From an uncultured Microscilla sp. (lineage in GTDB: Bacteria; Bacteroidota; Bacteroidia; Cytophagales; Microscillaceae): 64,000 bases of DNA. Positions 28,978 to 37,063 of this stretch are shown here, in pieces (the stretch's first letter is position 1; each line of letters opens with the position of its first letter). The translations under genes and the position numbers were made by a program. The notes beneath the pieces are model-generated. The model was not told the DNA's origin. It did not search any database and worked only from the letters and a program-made list of their open reading frames with translations. The stretch is from contig NZ_CANLRP010000027.1 of NCBI RefSeq assembly GCF_947493425.1, positions 1 through 64,000 on the forward strand, given 5' to 3'.

Positions 28978-30030
28978 ATGTTATTACTGATTTTTTATTT
29001 ATGCCTTGCCATCCTGGTTTCTTTTCTTTGCTCAGTACTAGAGGCTGTTCTATTAAGTATTACGCCTTCTTATGCGGCATCTCTGGCGCAAAAGGGAAGT
29101 CGTTTGGGGGCAAAGGTAAAAGAACTCAAGCAAAATGTTGACAAGCCTCTTTCGGCTATTTTATCGCTCAATACCATTGCGCATACTATAGGTGCTGCTG
29201 GGGTGGGTGCACAAGCTAGTTTGGTGTTTGGCGCCGAGTACCTGGGGTATGTATCAGGAGTCTTAACTTTACTGATCTTAATTTTATCAGAAATTATCCC
29301 TAAATCCATTGGAGCCGCCTATTGGAAACAGTTAACGCCCTTTACAGTAAATGTGCTCAATGTAATTACCAAGGTGTTGTACCCATTGGTGCTTATCTCT
29401 CAGGTCATCACTAAATGGCTTGCCAGCAACAAAGAAGAAGCCTCTATTACCAGAGGCGAACTGGCTGTAATGACCGACATAGGCGAGAAAGAAGGAGTGT
29501 TTCAAGAAGGAGAGTCGCGCGTAATAAAAAACATGTTGCGTTTTAACTCTATTTTAGTCAAAGATGTGATGACTCCACGCACGGTAGTACTTGCTGCCGA
29601 TGAAAATCTGACCGTACAGGAGCTTTTTGATGACAAGAAATTTTTACGTGTGTCGCGTATCCCTATTTACCAGCAGAACATAGACCAAGTGGTGGGCTTT
29701 ATTCACAAACACGACCTGCTTGATAAAATGGCATCTGATGAACGCAATGTACCCTTGAGTGCCATTAAACGAAAAATAATGATTATTCCAGAAGAAACTC
29801 GTATCCCAGCGTTGTTTGAGCAGTTTTTGAAAAAACGCGAACACATAGCCCTGTCGGTAGACCAGTACGGGGGTATGTCAGGGATTGTAACTATGGAGGA
29901 TGTGCTGGAAACCTTGCTTGGGCTGGAGATTGTTGATGAGTTTGACAGCACCCAAGATATGCAGGCACTGGCACGGGAACAATGGAAAGCCCGCGCGTCT
30001 AAACTAGGGTTTCCGCCTGATGTCAAATAA
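28978..30030 (+). CDS. CNNM/CBS-domain membrane protein (CorC/HlyC-type ion transporter family)
   Basis: N-terminal CNNM (DUF21) domain with three or four membrane helices (about residues 1-145), including the conserved ILSEIIPKSIGAAYW, then a pair of CBS domains (about 195-315; VKDVMTPRTVVLAADE and LSVDQYGGMSGIVTMEDVLETLLG). Family members are linked to magnesium/cobalt or sodium-coupled magnesium efflux, with CBS domains sensing adenine nucleotides. The C-terminal CorC_HlyC domain usual in longer members is absent; the protein stops at 350 aa shortly after the CBS pair. Own promoter. The PhzF gene follows after 157-169 bp. Confidence 0.88.
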   Translation: MLLLIFYLCLAILVSFLCSVLEAVLLSITPSYAASLAQKGSRLGAKVKELKQNVDKPLSAILSLNTIAHTIGAAGVGAQASLVFGAEYLGYVSGVLTLLILILSEIIPKSIGAAYWKQLTPFTVNVLNVITKVLYPLVLISQVITKWLASNKEEASITRGELAVMTDIGEKEGVFQEGESRVIKNMLRFNSILVKDVMTPRTVVLAADENLTVQELFDDKKFLRVSRIPIYQQNIDQVVGFIHKHDLLDKMASDERNVPLSAIKRKIMIIPEETRIPALFEQFLKKREHIALSVDQYGGMSGIVTMEDVLETLLGLEIVDEFDSTQDMQALAREQWKARASKLGFPPDVK

Positions 30031-30199
30031 TTTTTCAAACTAAAACCTTGATTAAATTGTTTGCCCCTTGTATGGTTTCTCCTATTGTGAAGACACCCAT
30101 ACATTATTAAGAATATAAAATACGCTTACTTCAATCAAGAGAAGTAGCGGAATCAGCTCACATATTTTCAACAAAATAACGCCTTTCGTGTTAACACAA

Positions 30200-31003
30200 A
30201 TGAAAAAATTGCCCATATACCAAGTGGATGCTTTTGCCGATGCAGTGTTTAAAGGAAACCCTGCGGCAGTGGTTACCTTAGAAAAAGACTGGTTGTCGGA
30301 CGAGTTGCTGCAAAACATTGCAGCTGAAAACAATCTTGCCGAAACAGCTTATATTATCAAACGAAAAGACCATTACGACATCAGATGGTTTACCCCTGCT
30401 ACTGAGGTTGACTTATGCGGACATGCTACTTTAGCCTCGGCACACGTGATTCTAAACTTGCTGGAACAAAAAAATCAACAAGTAATATTTCAATCTCACC
30501 GAAGCGGTACACTTACAGTTACTCAAAATAAAGAGCAACTAGAGCTTGATTTTCCGACAGATGTATTGGAAAAAACAGACTTGCCCGAAGCACTTATACA
30601 GGGTTTTGGTGTGGTGCCCACTGAGATATGGAAAGGTAAAACAGATTATATGCTGGTATTTGATACACAGGATCAAGTAGAGGCTCTACAACCTAATTTT
30701 CACTGGGTGGCAAGAGTAGAAGCACGGGGCATTATTGTAACTGCCCCTGCCAAAGATGCCAGTATTGATTTTGTTTCACGCTTTTTCGCCCCTCAATCGG
30801 GGATCAACGAAGACCCTGTTACCGGATCGGCACACACCAGTTTGGTTCCTTATTGGGCAAAACGCCTCAATAAAACTACTTTGGTAGCTCACCAGATTTC
30901 ACCCAGAGGGGGCATTGTACACTGCCAACACCAGGGCGAACGGGTAAAGCTTGCCGGAAAGTCTAGCTTATACCTTGAGGGTAATATATTGCTGGAAGAT
31001 TAA
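30200..31003 (+). CDS. PhzF-family isomerase/epimerase-like protein
   Basis: Two-lobed diaminopimelate-epimerase-like fold. ATG 30200 (MKKLPIYQVDAFADAVFKGN) is chosen over GTG 30188. The catalytic glutamate of the family, in NLAETAYI, is Glu48 here. Other signatures: WFTPATEVDLCGHATLASAH, and FFAPQSGINEDPVTGSAHTSLVPYW. Length 268 aa is typical. PhzF of Pseudomonas isomerises a phenazine precursor, but most members, including single genes like this one with no phz neighbours, have unknown small-molecule substrates. Confidence 0.9.
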   Translation: MKKLPIYQVDAFADAVFKGNPAAVVTLEKDWLSDELLQNIAAENNLAETAYIIKRKDHYDIRWFTPATEVDLCGHATLASAHVILNLLEQKNQQVIFQSHRSGTLTVTQNKEQLELDFPTDVLEKTDLPEALIQGFGVVPTEIWKGKTDYMLVFDTQDQVEALQPNFHWVARVEARGIIVTAPAKDASIDFVSRFFAPQSGINEDPVTGSAHTSLVPYWAKRLNKTTLVAHQISPRGGIVHCQHQGERVKLAGKSSLYLEGNILLED

Positions 31004-31095
31004 ATTCAAACCCTTAAATATCAGTGCTATAAAGCATCTGTTATTAGCTTAAGCTATGAGTGAAGGGTAACTAAAAGAAAACTTACCTTATAAAC

Positions 31096-31402
31096 TTGAA
31101 AAGCGAGTATTTACAAATAAAGTTTAGAGCTGTACGAATACTTATAATTAACTGATAATAAGTATTTTGTAAGATTAATGCGAGCAAAAGTAAGGTCATT
31201 TTTAGTTTTAAAAGACGTTTTATACGCTCATGTTTGCTCTTCGCTAGGGCAACCATTCCAATAAACCGAAAACTTCCACTGCATTACAGCAAGGGATTGT
31301 CCTTACAATCAACCCCTTGATTTATACGTAAATACCTGTATATCAAAGATTTTAAAACTTCGTACACGATTAAATAAAGTTTGTAAATACTCGCTTTTTC
31401 AA
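31096..31402. mobile_element. MITE-like element, family C
   Basis: Left end TTGAAAAGCGAGTATTTACA (31096) and right end complementary to it (31380-31402) with one extra A. Inside, GTACGAA/TTCGTAC also stand opposite each other, so the inverted similarity extends to about 45 bp. No transposase ORF in the 307 bp. Single copy in the window, so mobility is inferred from structure only. Confidence 0.6.
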
Positions 31403-31740
31403 CTAAAGAACAAAACACTATATCTGTAGGCAAAAACTGGCAACAGGTTGCCTGAAGCTTGTAGATAAACTTACCCTTACTTCTTCTTTTTCACATCTAA
31501 ATAATTCACTGCCTGTGGAGGCAATAAAACTTGTTTTTGTACGCCTAAACAAACATTAAACAAGTTCTATTGCAACCCTGTTTCGTCAAAATATCCGTTC
31601 TAACATTACCCTTCGCTTTTTATTGTTGTTATTTTCAATTTTGATGTTTGTAAGATACAAGTGATGAGTTAAAATTCATTTCTAGTCGCGTCATTTACAA
31701 CACTTTGTACACTTAATATATTTTATTTTTATAGTTTACT

Positions 31741-31748
31741 TATCTTTG
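31741..31748 (+). promoter_or_regulatory. -7 promoter box of the TPR-aquaporin operon
   Basis: TATCTTTG fits TAnnTTTG, 43 nt before ATG 31791. Confidence 0.62.
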
Positions 31749-31790
31749 ACAGCCGGACTAATTATTTAAGTAAAAAATAAAAAGCTCTTT

Positions 31791-32438
31791 ATGGAAGATG
31801 ACAATGAAATGGATTGGTATGACAAAGCTTTGGAGCATTTTGGAAACAGAGCAAACTGTCAGGCATTGCTGTGTATTGAATATTACGAAGAGCTTGACTC
31901 CGACTCAGAACCAGCTAAATTACTCAAAGCCAATATTTTGATTGGCTTACACCGCTTTGAAGATGCAGAACGCATATTGGATGAGTTTCCGATGGATGTG
32001 CCCCGCCCCGAACGATTGAATCACGTCATCAAAAAACATTATTATCAGGTAAAAGGTGATTTGAAAGACCTACAGGGTAAGTTTAACGAAGCAGCTGATT
32101 TTTATCAAAAACTGATTGACTTGGAGCCAGACGAAACCTTGGGATATATACTAAAAGGTGCTTGTTTGGCAAAAGCAGGAGAGTTTGAAGAAGCTAAAGA
32201 ACTGCATAACCACGCCACCCAACTAGAAGGCGATCCTGACGAAGCTTATTTGAATCTGGGGCTTATTTACCGTGCTGAGGGCAAGCTTTACGCTGCCAAA
32301 AAAGCTTTTATGGAGGCACTCGCCATTACCCCCGAATACACCGAAGCACAAGAAGGCTTGCAGGATGTAAACGAAGCGATGGCGCTTGAAAAACAAATTT
32401 ACGAATTAAGACTTAAAAACAATTCTGACGACAATTAA
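31791..32438 (+). CDS. TPR-repeat protein
   Basis: 215 aa, acidic, cytosolic, no signal peptide. Helical repeats with TPR spacing are visible: KLLKANILIGLHRFEDAERIL, LKDLQGKFNEAADFYQKLIDLEP, YILKGACLAKAGEFEEAKEL and AYLNLGLIYRAEGKLYAAKK, each with the usual small/aromatic positions. TPRs mediate protein contacts; the partner is unknown. It is followed after only 3 bp by the aquaporin gene, so the two are co-transcribed. That pairing is unusual and may point to a role in assembling or regulating the channel, which is inference only. Confidence 0.85.
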   Translation: MEDDNEMDWYDKALEHFGNRANCQALLCIEYYEELDSDSEPAKLLKANILIGLHRFEDAERILDEFPMDVPRPERLNHVIKKHYYQVKGDLKDLQGKFNEAADFYQKLIDLEPDETLGYILKGACLAKAGEFEEAKELHNHATQLEGDPDEAYLNLGLIYRAEGKLYAAKKAFMEALAITPEYTEAQEGLQDVNEAMALEKQIYELRLKNNSDDN

Positions 32439-32441
32439 GCG

Positions 32442-33077
32442 ATGAAAAAATACGTGGCTGAAATCATAGGCACTTATGCTCTGGTATTTTGTGGAACTGG
32501 AGCAATCGTAATCAACCAACATACTCAGGGAACAGTGACCCATGCAGGCATTGCCGTTACTTTTGGTTTGGTAGTAATGGCATTAGTTTTTGCGTTTGGT
32601 AAGCTCTCTGGTGCACATATCAACCCCGCCGTGAGCATAGCCTTTGCCTTGACTGATATTTTTCCTAAAAAAGAACTTGTTCCCTATATCATCAGCCAAC
32701 TTATTGGGGCTTTACTTGCATCGGGTAGTTTGAGACTCATGTTTCCCGAAAGCGTAGGGCTAGGCGAAACTATTCCGGCAGGCAGCGATTTGCAATCATT
32801 TATCTTAGAAGTAATACTGACCTATCTGTTGATGTTGGTCATATTGATGGTAAGCCAAAACGACCCATCGGTCAGTCAGTTTACTGCCATTGCGGTAGGT
32901 GGGGTAGTATTGTTTGAGGCGTGGTTTGCCGGCCCCATATCAGGGGCATCAATGAACCCAGCAAGATCTATTGCTCCGGCAGTGGCATCGGGCAACCTCA
33001 ACAGCCTTTGGGTATACCTCACTGCGCCTATACTGGGGGCAGTGCTTGCTACGTTTAGTTGGAAGTATCTGAAGTGA
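32442..33077 (+). CDS. Aquaporin / glycerol-facilitator family channel (MIP)
   Basis: 211 aa with six membrane helices and both pore motifs: NPA at residues 61-63 (GAHINPAVS) and N172-P-A with the following Arg (SMNPARSIAP). MIP channels pass water or small neutral solutes across the inner membrane. Short length and the residue setting look closer to AqpZ-type or archaeal aquaporins than GlpF, but selectivity cannot be settled by eye. Translationally close (3 bp) to the TPR gene and followed by a terminator. Confidence 0.93.
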   Translation: MKKYVAEIIGTYALVFCGTGAIVINQHTQGTVTHAGIAVTFGLVVMALVFAFGKLSGAHINPAVSIAFALTDIFPKKELVPYIISQLIGALLASGSLRLMFPESVGLGETIPAGSDLQSFILEVILTYLLMLVILMVSQNDPSVSQFTAIAVGGVVLFEAWFAGPISGASMNPARSIAPAVASGNLNSLWVYLTAPILGAVLATFSWKYLK

Positions 33078-33118
33078 TGGCTTCAACGATGCGCCATAAT
33101 TATACAATTTTTAATAAA

Positions 33119-33157
33119 AAAATACGCGAATGGAACAAAACTCCTATCGCGTATTTT
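33119..33157. terminator. Terminator between convergent aquaporin and Cys-rich genes
   Basis: Perfect 11-bp stem AAAATACGCGA (33119-33129) with its complement (33147-33157), 17-nt loop; A-rich on the left and T-rich on the right, so usable from both sides. Confidence 0.85.
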
Positions 33158-33182
33158 ATACAATTGATGTCGGCTTTAGTTA

Positions 33183-34004
33183 TTACTTACACAACTTTTT
33201 TCCTTTTACCTTGCTGTGCAAATCTTTGGCTTGCCTAAAATTTTTCTCTGCTTTTTTTAGTATTTTTAAGTAGTCATCAGGCATTTTAGAGGTGCTACCC
33301 GAAAATCCATAACTTAACAACTCTTTTGCTTTTTCGTAACACTTCTCACAATCACTTTCATACCGCTGTATCTTACTACAGTTTACTTTATTGCCCTTAT
33401 CATACTCTTTCTTCATAATAGTAAGGTCTCGCTTAATATCTTGAAAACGAAGCTTGCATTTGTCTTTAAAGCGAGCCAGCTTACTGTTATAATTACTTAC
33501 AGAACAGTAAAACACTCTTTTGTCTTTTATTTGTGTGTATTTATGTTTTACGATTCTGCTAATGCTTCCTTTCACATGGTTAATGGCACGGATGTGGTCA
33601 GCATCGCCCCCGCCAAAACAAGCTTTCTCCCGGTCTTCACGAGCTTTTTTACACTTTTTTGCTTTGTTAGCAATCTGATCGTATACTTTTACTTGTACTC
33701 TGCCATCTTTTGCCAAAGCGCGTTGATATTCCGGGCTCTTAGCAGGTGTCCAGGCAGCATCAAATGCTTTACAAAAAGTAGTCACATTACGCGTGTAGCT
33801 ATCCAGCGAAGATTGGCTACAGTCGGCGCATATTCGTTTCCTGCGACCTTTTACTGTTACCATGACTGATTTTCCAGTTTTGCAATCAGCATCTTTGGTG
33901 CACTCTTCTCCTATGTTCTTTTTGCTTTGAGCAAAAGTAGGCACTGCCATTATTATTAAAAATAATAGGCCAAATGCTACAAATAATTTAGATAAGATTT
34001 TCAT
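33183..34004 (-). CDS. Secreted cysteine-rich protein, unknown function
   Basis: A cleavable signal peptide (about residues 1-25, ending TFAQ) and 13 cysteines in the mature 248 residues. The first four lie in a compact EECTKDADCKTG...RICADC module resembling small disulfide-rich domains; the rest are scattered through Lys-rich helices (KCKKAREDREKAC; ESDCEKC). Disulfides imply a periplasmic or extracellular site. No T9SS sorting domain is visible at the C-terminus. Convergent with the aquaporin gene; upstream lies the fasciclin gene on the same strand with its own terminator between. Confidence 0.8.
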   Translation of the reverse strand: MKILSKLFVAFGLLFLIIMAVPTFAQSKKNIGEECTKDADCKTGKSVMVTVKGRRKRICADCSQSSLDSYTRNVTTFCKAFDAAWTPAKSPEYQRALAKDGRVQVKVYDQIANKAKKCKKAREDREKACFGGGDADHIRAINHVKGSISRIVKHKYTQIKDKRVFYCSVSNYNSKLARFKDKCKLRFQDIKRDLTIMKKEYDKGNKVNCSKIQRYESDCEKCYEKAKELLSYGFSGSTSKMPDDYLKILKKAEKNFRQAKDLHSKVKGKKLCK

Positions 34005-34192
34005 AAATTAGTTTTGAATTAGTTAGACAAAAAAGTCTTGGTTTAATAATAAGTCAAAACTAAAGCAATTATAGTATAAAACCAATCTATGCCATTCATA
34101 TATATCAGCCCCTAAAAGCCTGCTTAAGCAAGCAAATATTAACATCAATAGTATGACAGTATGAGCAAATCGCCAGAGTTTCGCATATAAAA

Positions 34193-34225
34193 AAATACGC
34201 GAGACGGATTCCGCCTCGCGTATTT
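34193..34225 (-). terminator. Terminator of the fasciclin gene
   Basis: Perfect 11-bp stem AAATACGCGAG (34193-34203) with its complement (34215-34225); a T-run follows on the minus strand. The stem shares AAATACGCGA with the terminator at 33119. Confidence 0.88.
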
Positions 34226-34265
34226 AGTTTCTGTCTTAAACTAAACTAATACAAACAAACATCTA

Positions 34266-34763
34266 TTATTTGCTCTTCTTTGCCATAGAAGGAGGCAATA
34301 TCACTTTATTGATCACGTGTACTACGCCATTTTTGGCTTTTACATCAGCAATGACTACTTCGGCTCCATTGATCCAAACTTTACCGCCTTTCTTCACTAT
34401 TTTAATTTTTTCTCCTTGTACTGCTGCTACCTTTTGGTAATCTTTGAGATCACCTGACATTGCTTTGGCGGCTACCACGTGGTAGGTTAGAACTTTTACT
34501 AAAGCCTTTTTGTTTTCAGGTTTTAGCAAAAAATCCAACGTGCCTTTGGGCAAAGCGGCAAAAGCATCGTTTGTTGGTGCAAATACTGTAAATGGTCCTT
34601 CACTCTTGAGCGTGTTTACCAAACCTCCTGCTTTTACGGCAGCTACCAGGGTTGACAAGTTCTTATTGCCTACAGCAAGGTCTACAATGTCTTTGTTTTG
34701 GGCTTGGGCTTGAAACGATAAAGCAAATACGGTTAATAGGGCGAAAATGAATCTAATTTTCAT
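34266..34763 (-). CDS. Secreted single-domain fasciclin (FAS1) protein
   Basis: Signal peptide (about 1-21, AQA/QNK), then one FAS1 domain. The H1 motif GPFTVFAPTNDAFAALP (about 56-72), the YH segment LTYHVVAAK and the H2-like VVHVINKVILPP are all clear. FAS1 proteins act in adhesion or binding of small hydrophobic ligands outside the cell. 165 aa, no anchor or sorting domain, so probably periplasmic or released. Single gene; 508-bp divergent spacer upstream. Confidence 0.93.
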   Translation of the reverse strand: MKIRFIFALLTVFALSFQAQAQNKDIVDLAVGNKNLSTLVAAVKAGGLVNTLKSEGPFTVFAPTNDAFAALPKGTLDFLLKPENKKALVKVLTYHVVAAKAMSGDLKDYQKVAAVQGEKIKIVKKGGKVWINGAEVVIADVKAKNGVVHVINKVILPPSMAKKSK

Positions 34764-35271
34764 TGGTCTAAATTTTTAAAGTTGATGATTGATTTTTGAA
34801 TTAAAAATAATTTTTGATTGATCCGGAAAAACTAAAAACTGACCTACTTACGGGGTGTCTAAGGCAAGTGGATTGGCACTTTTTGAAAAAAAATGGCAAC
34901 TATTTTCTGGCAAAAATGTTCAAGCTAAAATCCGTATTACGCCATTTTTATAGCTCGCCACATTGCCAATGTATAGTCGATAAGAAAGGCTAAAAGGTTG
35001 ATTTCCTATGGTTTCTATTTCACAATTCAGTATTTTTCATAAATTGTTAATCAATTGCTAAACCGACGTTCACACGCATGCTATTCACTTGTTTTTTTAT
35101 GAAAAAAAATTACAAAACTTTTTTCAATCTACTCCTTTTGCGAGCCAGGCACAAGCACCAAAACTGCCCAACGCACCACAGGTGCAAAAGCTGGTCAACG
35201 AAAAAAATGAAGTAGTATAGGAGACTTTTTGCTTGCCATGTAAATCTTGTAGCTAAGAAAACACACGAACT
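34764..35271. other. 508-bp divergent spacer
   Basis: AT-rich region between the fasciclin gene and the 35272 operon. I see no repeat, RNA or clear TAnnTTTG box in it. Confidence 0.45.
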
Positions 35272-35895
35272 ATGAAAAGAATATACGCCTGGATTGTCTG
35301 GTTTTTTGTACTGACTGCGGCCATTACTGCCGGGGTGTATTTGGGGATGAAAGCAGTAGAAAATGACAAAGTAACGACCGCAGCATTGAAAAAAGAGAGT
35401 GCAAAAAAAAAGCTGATCAAAAACGCAAAAGCTCAATTGCTGCAAGAACTACAAACCAATGCGGGGCAGTTGGGTCTAAGCTATGACTACCACCAAGTAA
35501 TGAAGGATACTTTGAGCCAATTGCTGCAACAAAAAGTAAAGTTTAATTTTCCTGCCCAATTATGGAAAGGAATGTTTACTCCTGCCTTACGCTCTGCCCA
35601 ATACCACCGTTTGGCAGCCACCCAACAATTGACTTTGTTGGCCTCTCCTTTACCCGAAAAGCTCGCTACTGTACACGATTTACAACAACAATTGACCGGC
35701 TTGAGCGCACCTGCTACAGATTATTGGTGGCAACAAGAACTCAGCGCCCGCCCAAGCACTGCTGCCAGGGCTTTGCTGCCCCTGCTTACTCGTTATTGTG
35801 TACTAGAACAAAAACTGGATAAGCTTTACACTGAAGTTTTTATGTATATTCAGGCATCGAAACGCACAACAACTGAGAAAGTAAAAGACAAATGA
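35272..35895 (+). CDS. Membrane-anchored protein, unknown function
   Basis: 207 aa with one N-terminal membrane helix (about 6-26) or uncleaved signal, then Lys-rich coil and helical Gln/Leu-rich sequence (QLLQELQTNAGQLGLSYDY; TVHDLQQQLTGLSAPATDYW). No domain is recognised. Its last codon overlaps the next gene's start in ATGA (35892-35895), showing translational coupling, so the two products likely work together at the cell envelope. Confidence 0.75.
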   Translation: MKRIYAWIVWFFVLTAAITAGVYLGMKAVENDKVTTAALKKESAKKKLIKNAKAQLLQELQTNAGQLGLSYDYHQVMKDTLSQLLQQKVKFNFPAQLWKGMFTPALRSAQYHRLAATQQLTLLASPLPEKLATVHDLQQQLTGLSAPATDYWWQQELSARPSTAARALLPLLTRYCVLEQKLDKLYTEVFMYIQASKRTTTEKVKDK

Positions 35896-36899
35896 AGTAC
35901 AAGATCAACTACCTCATGGCATTGGGCACCTTGTTATGCCTGAGTGCCCATGATAGTTTTGCTCAAAACACACGCAAGTATGCTACAGAAATATATGGTA
36001 AGGTGATACAATTGACAACTGCCAATATGCCCAAAAAGCTGACTATAGTAACACCTGATTTTTTTAATCAACAAGCCCACCATACTTATATAAATGAAAA
36101 TGGCAACTATCGCCTGCGTTTTCAGAAGTACTACGAAGGGATGGTATTTTTGAAATATCGCTCGCACACCCAAAGCATATATGTACGCCCTGGCGAAAAA
36201 CTACAAGTAAACTTGACGCCTATCAGTAATAAAAAAAACCTTGTGGAGTTTTTGGGCGAAAGCCCCAGCATCAACCTTAACCAAACTATAGCTCAGTGGA
36301 AAAACTACCAAACTCGCTCAACACCTTATAATAAGTGGATGCGTGATTTAAATTTTGCCCAGTTGCAAGACAGCGTGACCCGTTATACCCGTGCAGAGCT
36401 TAAGCGCTTACAGCAATTTTGCCTGAACAGTCAATGTTCGGGAGAGTTTTTGCAGTGGGCAAGAACATCTATATTATATACCGAAGCCCATCAGTTGATG
36501 CGTTTTAGGTGGTATCAGCCAGTGGCAAATAACAAGAGCCCACTCAAAGTGATACCCAAAGGTTACAATTACAGTTTTACCTACAAGTTTACAATGAACC
36601 AGCTCCGTGCCCTGAAAACCCTCCCCTACTGCCGCTACATACACGAACACAACCAACACTGGCGCTACATTGCCTACAGCAAAAAGATATTGGACTCTAA
36701 AAAAATTGACCGGGAAAAAGAATTAAATTGGATTGTGAAAAACACAGAGCAAGGGCTTGCCCGTGACCTGATGCTTGCCGAAAACTACGGGGCTTTGGTG
36801 CAAGCGGGTGATCAGGCATTGATCAAAAAACTCACTCCGTTGTTTCTGAAGCATGTGCAGTTGGTGCCTGCCCGCGATTATATCAAAGAGTTGAATTGA
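35892..36899 (+). CDS. Secreted protein with TlpA-type N-terminal beta domain, unknown function
   Basis: Signal peptide (about 1-24, SFAQ). Residues about 35-110 (EIYGKVIQLT..GNYRLRFQKYYEGMVFLKYR..YVRPGEKLQVNL) resemble the DUF4369-like beta domain that precedes thioredoxin domains in Bacteroidota TlpA-like proteins, including the PGEKL turn. The remaining 220 residues are helical and contain no CxxC, so the thioredoxin part is absent or replaced. Overlaps the preceding gene by 4 bp. An 86-bp miniature element lies 57 bp after the stop; no terminator was seen. Confidence 0.72.
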   Translation: MKYKINYLMALGTLLCLSAHDSFAQNTRKYATEIYGKVIQLTTANMPKKLTIVTPDFFNQQAHHTYINENGNYRLRFQKYYEGMVFLKYRSHTQSIYVRPGEKLQVNLTPISNKKNLVEFLGESPSINLNQTIAQWKNYQTRSTPYNKWMRDLNFAQLQDSVTRYTRAELKRLQQFCLNSQCSGEFLQWARTSILYTEAHQLMRFRWYQPVANNKSPLKVIPKGYNYSFTYKFTMNQLRALKTLPYCRYIHEHNQHWRYIAYSKKILDSKKIDREKELNWIVKNTEQGLARDLMLAENYGALVQAGDQALIKKLTPLFLKHVQLVPARDYIKELN

Positions 36900-36956
36900 G
36901 TAGCAGCAAGCCATTAGTTTCAAGCGACAAGTAACCATTGCTCAGTATTTTGTTTT

Positions 36957-37042
36957 AGGAATGGTGTAAAAATAAAGTTCTATAGTTTAACAAAGCATGT
37001 CCAGCAAAGATGTCATTAAAAATGTAAGTTTATTCCATTCCT
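36957..37042. mobile_element. MITE-like element, family A, deleted copy
   Basis: Starts AGGAATGGTGTAAAAATAAA and ends with the complement of AGGAATGGAATAAA. The right interior (TTTAACAAAG...AATGT) aligns with that of the 12621-12780 copy, from which it differs mainly by loss of about 75 bp around the central hairpin. It ends 21 bp before the serpin start codon. Confidence 0.7.
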
Positions 37043-37063
37043 TAGTACTAAACTTCAAAAATA

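Larger units (their letters stand above)
31004..31790. other. 787-bp spacer with a 307-bp inverted-end element
   Basis: No ORF. Contains the element at 31096-31402 and the promoter of the TPR-aquaporin operon at its right end. Confidence 0.6.
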
